Shown: piece by piece, positions 60,696-64,000 of the stretch
Position numbering within the stretch: position 1 is the stretch's first letter
Layout: each line of letters begins with the position of its first letter
DNA from: UBA8337 sp937907245
GTDB lineage: Bacteria > Pseudomonadota > Alphaproteobacteria > RS24
Reading direction: 5' to 3'
Assembly (NCBI GenBank): GCA_965219485.1
Contig: OZ244774.1
Span: 1,364,001 to 1,428,000, forward strand
Length of the DNA stretch: 64,000 nucleotides
Program-made: the position numbers and the translations under genes
The notes under the pieces: model-generated
What the model saw: the letters and a program-made list of their open reading frames with translations, nothing else
Databases searched by the model: none
Told to the model about the DNA's origin: nothing

Positions 60696-60705
60696 AGACT
60701 AACAG

Positions 60706-60726
60706 TTATGCTCATTTTGAGTATAA
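60706..60726 (+). promoter_or_regulatory. NrtR operator upstream of nadA
   Basis: A 21-bp dyad made of TTATGCTCA and TGAGTATAA around TTT, with one mismatch between the arms, lies about 60 bp before nadA. It resembles the AT-rich palindromes bound by NrtR as I recall them. Placement at or just after the predicted transcription start suits repression. Confidence 0.65.
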
Positions 60727-60784
60727 ATAGAGATTTACACCAAGTACCTAAAGACGCCAACCACCTAACGATAGAGGGCTCATC

Positions 60785-61861
60785 ATGGCTAACTTCAGCG
60801 ACGCGCTACTTACCGAAGCAAAAACGGCCCTTCCTGGCCAGACAGGAGCGCGGATTTTAGAAGAGATGGACATTGCCTATAGCGATGGCATGGCGCGCGA
60901 TATGGCGCCGCTTTATGAGCGCGTAAAATCTGTTATCCCTTCCGTTGAATGGCCATTTTTTGCTCCCTATATTCAGGCCATCAATGAAATGAAGCGCGAG
61001 CGAAACGCGGTTATTCTGGCGCATAATTATCAGACTCCCGAAATTTTTCACGGCGTTGCTGATGTGGTTGGCGACAGTTTGCAATTGGCCATCGAGGCGG
61101 TAAAAGCCGAAGGCGATGTGATTGTGCAATGTGGTGTGCATTTCATGGCCGAAACCTCAAAGCTGTTGAACCCAGAAAAAACCGTGCTTATGCCAGACAT
61201 GGGCGCTGGCTGTTCGCTGGCAGACTCGATTACGGCTCAAGATGTCCGCGCGTTACGAGAAGCCTATCCCGGCGTGCCGATTGTCACTTACGTCAACACA
61301 TCTGCCGCGGTGAAAGCCGAGAGCGATGTGTGCTGCACCTCCTCCAATGCCGTCAAAATTGTCAATGGCATGGGCACCGATCGGGTGTTGTGTATTCCGG
61401 ATGAATATTTAGCGCAAAACATCGCCCGCGAAGCCGATGTCGAAGTCATCGCTTGGAAAGGCCGCTGCGAAGTGCATGAGCAATTTACGGCAGAAGAATT
61501 GCAGCAATATCGCAAGGATGACCCGGGCTTACGCATTATCGCGCACCCAGAGTGCAAACCAGACGTGCTCGATGAAGCCGATTTCTCTGGCTCCACCTCG
61601 GCCATGATTAAATGGGTCACTGACAACCAACCCGACCGCGTCATGATGGTTACCGAATGTTCCATGAGCGATAATGTGGCGGTAGAAAACCCCAATGTAA
61701 ATTTCGTGCGCCCGTGCAATTTGTGCCCGCATATGAAACAAATCACTTTGCCGAAAGTCTTGGAAGCCCTCGTCTATAACCGCACAGAAATTACCGTGGA
61801 CGAAGCGATTGCAGGCGATGCCCGCGCCGCCGTTGAGCGGATGATCGAGCTCAGCAAATAA
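60785..61861 (+). CDS. nadA: Quinolinate synthase
   Basis: A 358-residue [4Fe-4S] enzyme condensing iminoaspartate and DHAP to quinolinate. Cluster ligands are seen in VIVQCGVHFMAETSK, TECSMSDN and RPCNLCPHMK; ILAHNYQTPEI is the substrate region. First gene of nadABC, 4 nt before nadB. Confidence 0.96.
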   Translation: MANFSDALLTEAKTALPGQTGARILEEMDIAYSDGMARDMAPLYERVKSVIPSVEWPFFAPYIQAINEMKRERNAVILAHNYQTPEIFHGVADVVGDSLQLAIEAVKAEGDVIVQCGVHFMAETSKLLNPEKTVLMPDMGAGCSLADSITAQDVRALREAYPGVPIVTYVNTSAAVKAESDVCCTSSNAVKIVNGMGTDRVLCIPDEYLAQNIAREADVEVIAWKGRCEVHEQFTAEELQQYRKDDPGLRIIAHPECKPDVLDEADFSGSTSAMIKWVTDNQPDRVMMVTECSMSDNVAVENPNVNFVRPCNLCPHMKQITLPKVLEALVYNRTEITVDEAIAGDARAAVERMIELSK

Positions 61862-61865
61862 TCCT

Positions 61866-63473
61866 ATGAGCCAGCCCAGCGCCAATATTATTGATGTCGG
61901 GGATGTGCTGGTTATTGGCGCAGGCCTTGCAGGTCTGTTCACAGCGCTCAAATTAGCGCCTCGTCCGGTTACGGTTATGGCGGCCGGAAAGCGCAAAACC
62001 GGCTCCGCCAGCCAATGGGCGCAAGGTGGTATTGCTGCCGCCATTGGGCCCGATGACCATACCGACAATCACAAACAAGACACCATCCAAGCCGGCGCGG
62101 GGTTAGTGAATAGCACCATTGCAGAGATGGTGGCCAAAGAAGCCAGCGCGCGCATCGAAGACCTAAACGTGATGGGCGTGCCTTTCGACCGCGACGCAGA
62201 TGGCAATCTGGCGCTTGGACGCGAAGCGGCACACAGCCACAATCGCATTATCGGCGTGCGTGGCGACCAAGCTGGCCGCGAGATTATGAAAACCCTAATC
62301 CAACGCGCCGATGCCTCGCCCTCCATCGACTTCATGGAAGGCTATGCCGCCTATGAATTAGCCGTCGAAAACGGCCGCGTGGTTGGCGTGTTTGCGCGGC
62401 CTGCACAACACAGCTATTTATCCGGCCCGATACTTATTCGCGCCCGTGCAACTATTTTGGCGACCGGCGGTATTGGCTATCTTTACGGCGTGACCACCAA
62501 TCCGGTTGGCGCCAATGGCGAAGCCTTGGCGATGGCGGCGCGCGCTGGCGCCCAAGTTGGCGATAGCGAATTTGTGCAATTCCATCCCACGGCCCTTACC
62601 GGCATGGGCGACCCTGCTCCCTTGGCCACCGAAGCTTTGCGCGGCGAAGGCGCCCAGCTCATCAATGCCAAAGGCGAGCGCTTCATGATGCAAGTGCATG
62701 AAAACGCCGAATTGGCGCCGCGCGATATCGTGGCTCGTGCCGTGTTCGACCAGATTGTAAAAACCGGATCCGTGGGCCTTGATTTGCGGCCCAATGGTTT
62801 GGCTGCAAACCTCGACGCGCGCTTTCCTACTGTGGCCGAAAATTGCAAAAAATTTGGCATCGACCCGACCCAAAGCCTATTGCCCGTCGCGCCCGCCACG
62901 CATTTTCACATGGGGGGCATTCGTACTGACATCCATGGGCGATCTAGTCTGCCAGGTCTTTGGGCTTGCGGCGAAGTAGCGGCCACGGGGCTGCATGGCG
63001 CCAATCGTTTGGCCAGTAATTCTTTGCTCGAGGCGATTGTCTTTGGCGCCCGCATCGCGCAAGACATTAACAATCTTGTGCCCACATCCAGTCGTGCGCG
63101 TCCGGCACCGCCCGAGACCCGCATCGATGCCAGCGCGGTAGAACTGGCGCCTGCCACCGATAAATTGCGCGCTCTGATGAGCCGCCACGTGGGTGTGTTG
63201 CGCAACGCCGAAGGGCTTATCCATACCTTGCACGAGCTTAAACGCCTGCAACAAGCGGCCGGTGGCATGGCGCCATTTGCCAATATGGTATTGGCCGCGC
63301 AATTTATTACCATGGCCGCTTTGCGCCGCGAAGAAAGCCGCGGTGGCCACTTTAGAACCGACTTCCCAACCTCGCAGGCCGTTGCCGAACATAGCCAATT
63401 AACCATGGCCGAACTAGACGCCGCCTATGCCGATTTACCCGAAGCAAACCCTGCTTTGGCCCAAGTCATTTAA
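61866..63473 (+). CDS. nadB: L-aspartate oxidase
   Basis: A 535-residue flavoprotein that makes iminoaspartate for NadA. FAD-binding VLVIGAGLAGLFTALKLA at the N-terminus, SQWAQGGIAAAIGPDD, the catalytic region FVQFHPTAL, HFHMGGIRTD, and ANRLASNSLLEA. Normal length. Confidence 0.96.
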   Translation: MSQPSANIIDVGDVLVIGAGLAGLFTALKLAPRPVTVMAAGKRKTGSASQWAQGGIAAAIGPDDHTDNHKQDTIQAGAGLVNSTIAEMVAKEASARIEDLNVMGVPFDRDADGNLALGREAAHSHNRIIGVRGDQAGREIMKTLIQRADASPSIDFMEGYAAYELAVENGRVVGVFARPAQHSYLSGPILIRARATILATGGIGYLYGVTTNPVGANGEALAMAARAGAQVGDSEFVQFHPTALTGMGDPAPLATEALRGEGAQLINAKGERFMMQVHENAELAPRDIVARAVFDQIVKTGSVGLDLRPNGLAANLDARFPTVAENCKKFGIDPTQSLLPVAPATHFHMGGIRTDIHGRSSLPGLWACGEVAATGLHGANRLASNSLLEAIVFGARIAQDINNLVPTSSRARPAPPETRIDASAVELAPATDKLRALMSRHVGVLRNAEGLIHTLHELKRLQQAAGGMAPFANMVLAAQFITMAALRREESRGGHFRTDFPTSQAVAEHSQLTMAELDAAYADLPEANPALAQVI

Positions 63474-63483
63474 GGAAACCGCC

Positions 63484-64000
63484 GTGCCAAAACTTCATCA
63501 GCCCAGCACCGACGATCTGCCACCCCTGCCATCCCTAACCGTCGAGCGACTGGTCGAGATTGCCCTATCGGAAGACTGGGGGCGCACGGGAGATATCACA
63601 TCGCAAAATGTGATACCTACCCAAGCCAGAGCCCATGGCGTCATTCGCGCGCGTGAGGCGGGCACTTTGGCCGGTATGGATTTAGCAGAGGCCGCATTTT
63701 GCGCCAATCGAAGTGGGCTTCAGGTCACGCGCCACAAACAAGACGGCGAGACCCTAAAGCCTGGCGATGAGGTAGCCACCATAGAAGGTTCGGCTCGCGC
63801 TTTATTGGCCGCCGAACGCGTGGCCCTTAATTACCTTGGCCATATGTCTGGCATTGCCAGCAAGACCGCCCATCTGGTCGCTCTCGTGGCGCACACAAAA
63901 GCGCAAATTTGCGACACGCGAAAAACCACACCAGGTTTGCGCGCGGTTGAAAAATACGCTGTGCGGGCTGGTGGCGGAGCCAACCATCGCTTTGGGCTGG
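63484..64000 (+). CDS. nadC: Nicotinate-nucleotide pyrophosphorylase, cut by window edge
   Basis: A frame starting at GTG 63484 (AAGGAA upstream), 10 nt after nadB, stays open to the window end (172 codons visible). It reads EIALSEDWGRTGDITSQNVIP, ARALLAAERVALNYLGHMSGIASKT, CDTRKTTPGLRAVEKYAVRAGGGANHRFGL, the QPRTase signature. NadC converts quinolinate to nicotinate mononucleotide. Confidence 0.93.
   Translation, partial: MPKLHQPSTDDLPPLPSLTVERLVEIALSEDWGRTGDITSQNVIPTQARAHGVIRAREAGTLAGMDLAEAAFCANRSGLQVTRHKQDGETLKPGDEVATIEGSARALLAAERVALNYLGHMSGIASKTAHLVALVAHTKAQICDTRKTTPGLRAVEKYAVRAGGGANHRFGL

Overview
The window looks like chromosomal DNA from a free-living, probably marine alphaproteobacterium. 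The evidence is a CtrA cell-cycle regulator, the order ruvCAB-ybgC-tolQRAB-pal-cpoB-tilS-ftsH-folP-glmM, the zapA / 6S RNA / formyl-THF cyclo-ligase cluster, a serC leader RNA before serC-serA, the divergent RluD / DUF6476-like pair followed by rpoH, and NrtR next to nadABC. The folP gene is unusually close to mobile Sul2/Sul1 dihydropteroate synthases. That hints at the Rhodobiaceae/Parvibaculales neighbourhood, but this assignment is inference.

Layout. (1) 1-4580 is an AT-richer integrated element next to the 3' end of a tRNA-Met(CAT) gene. It holds a 429-codon-ORF tyrosine integrase beside the tRNA, a second catalytic-domain-only recombinase, small proteins, a gene remnant and long structured non-coding stretches. 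Its left end lies outside the window. (2) 4582-17405 is housekeeping: tRNA-Met, rpoN, mnmA, ctrA, cysQ, an EipA-type protein, an alpha/beta hydrolase, a DUF6476-like protein, rluD, rpoH, purA, and serC-serA with leader and promoter. (3) 17500-21760 is a second accessory block. It has two tandem copies (period 477 bp) of a structured non-coding unit with minus-strand terminators, an FRG-TPR protein with nearly identical 102-bp TPR repeats, and a cytosine-5 methyltransferase overlapping a putative type II restriction endonuclease. (4) 21776-39373 is a long minus-strand core run: thiD, glmM, Sul-like folP, ftsH, tilS, cpoB, pal, tolBARQ, ybgC, ruvBAC, yebC, a YmdB-type phosphodiesterase, fau, 6S RNA, zapA and a DUF4164-like coiled coil. 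(5) 39668-44974 is a plus-strand tkt-gap-pgk-fba carbon operon ending in a bidirectional terminator. (6) 45038-50066 is the minus-strand isoprenoid cluster tlyA-dxs-ispA-xseB plus a metallo-beta-lactamase-fold hydrolase. (7) 50155-59589 is mixed metabolism: Sua5, a VOC protein, SRAP, DUF192, an SDR, AcuI, dihydroorotase, a GT9-like protein, YgfZ and a KAS III-like enzyme. (8) 59656-64000 is NrtR followed by nadA-nadB-nadC, with an NrtR-like palindrome in front of nadA; nadC runs off the window.

The observations most worth checking are the Sul2-like chromosomal folP in its native ftsH-folP-glmM context, the tandem structured RNA units upstream of serC, and the FRG-TPR / restriction-modification cluster. 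Also notable are the tRNA-associated element, a CtrA receiver with Gln in place of the conserved Pro of the K-P motif, and several short intergenic tandem repeats (15, 24 and 17 bp units). No CRISPR array, rRNA or insertion sequence was seen.
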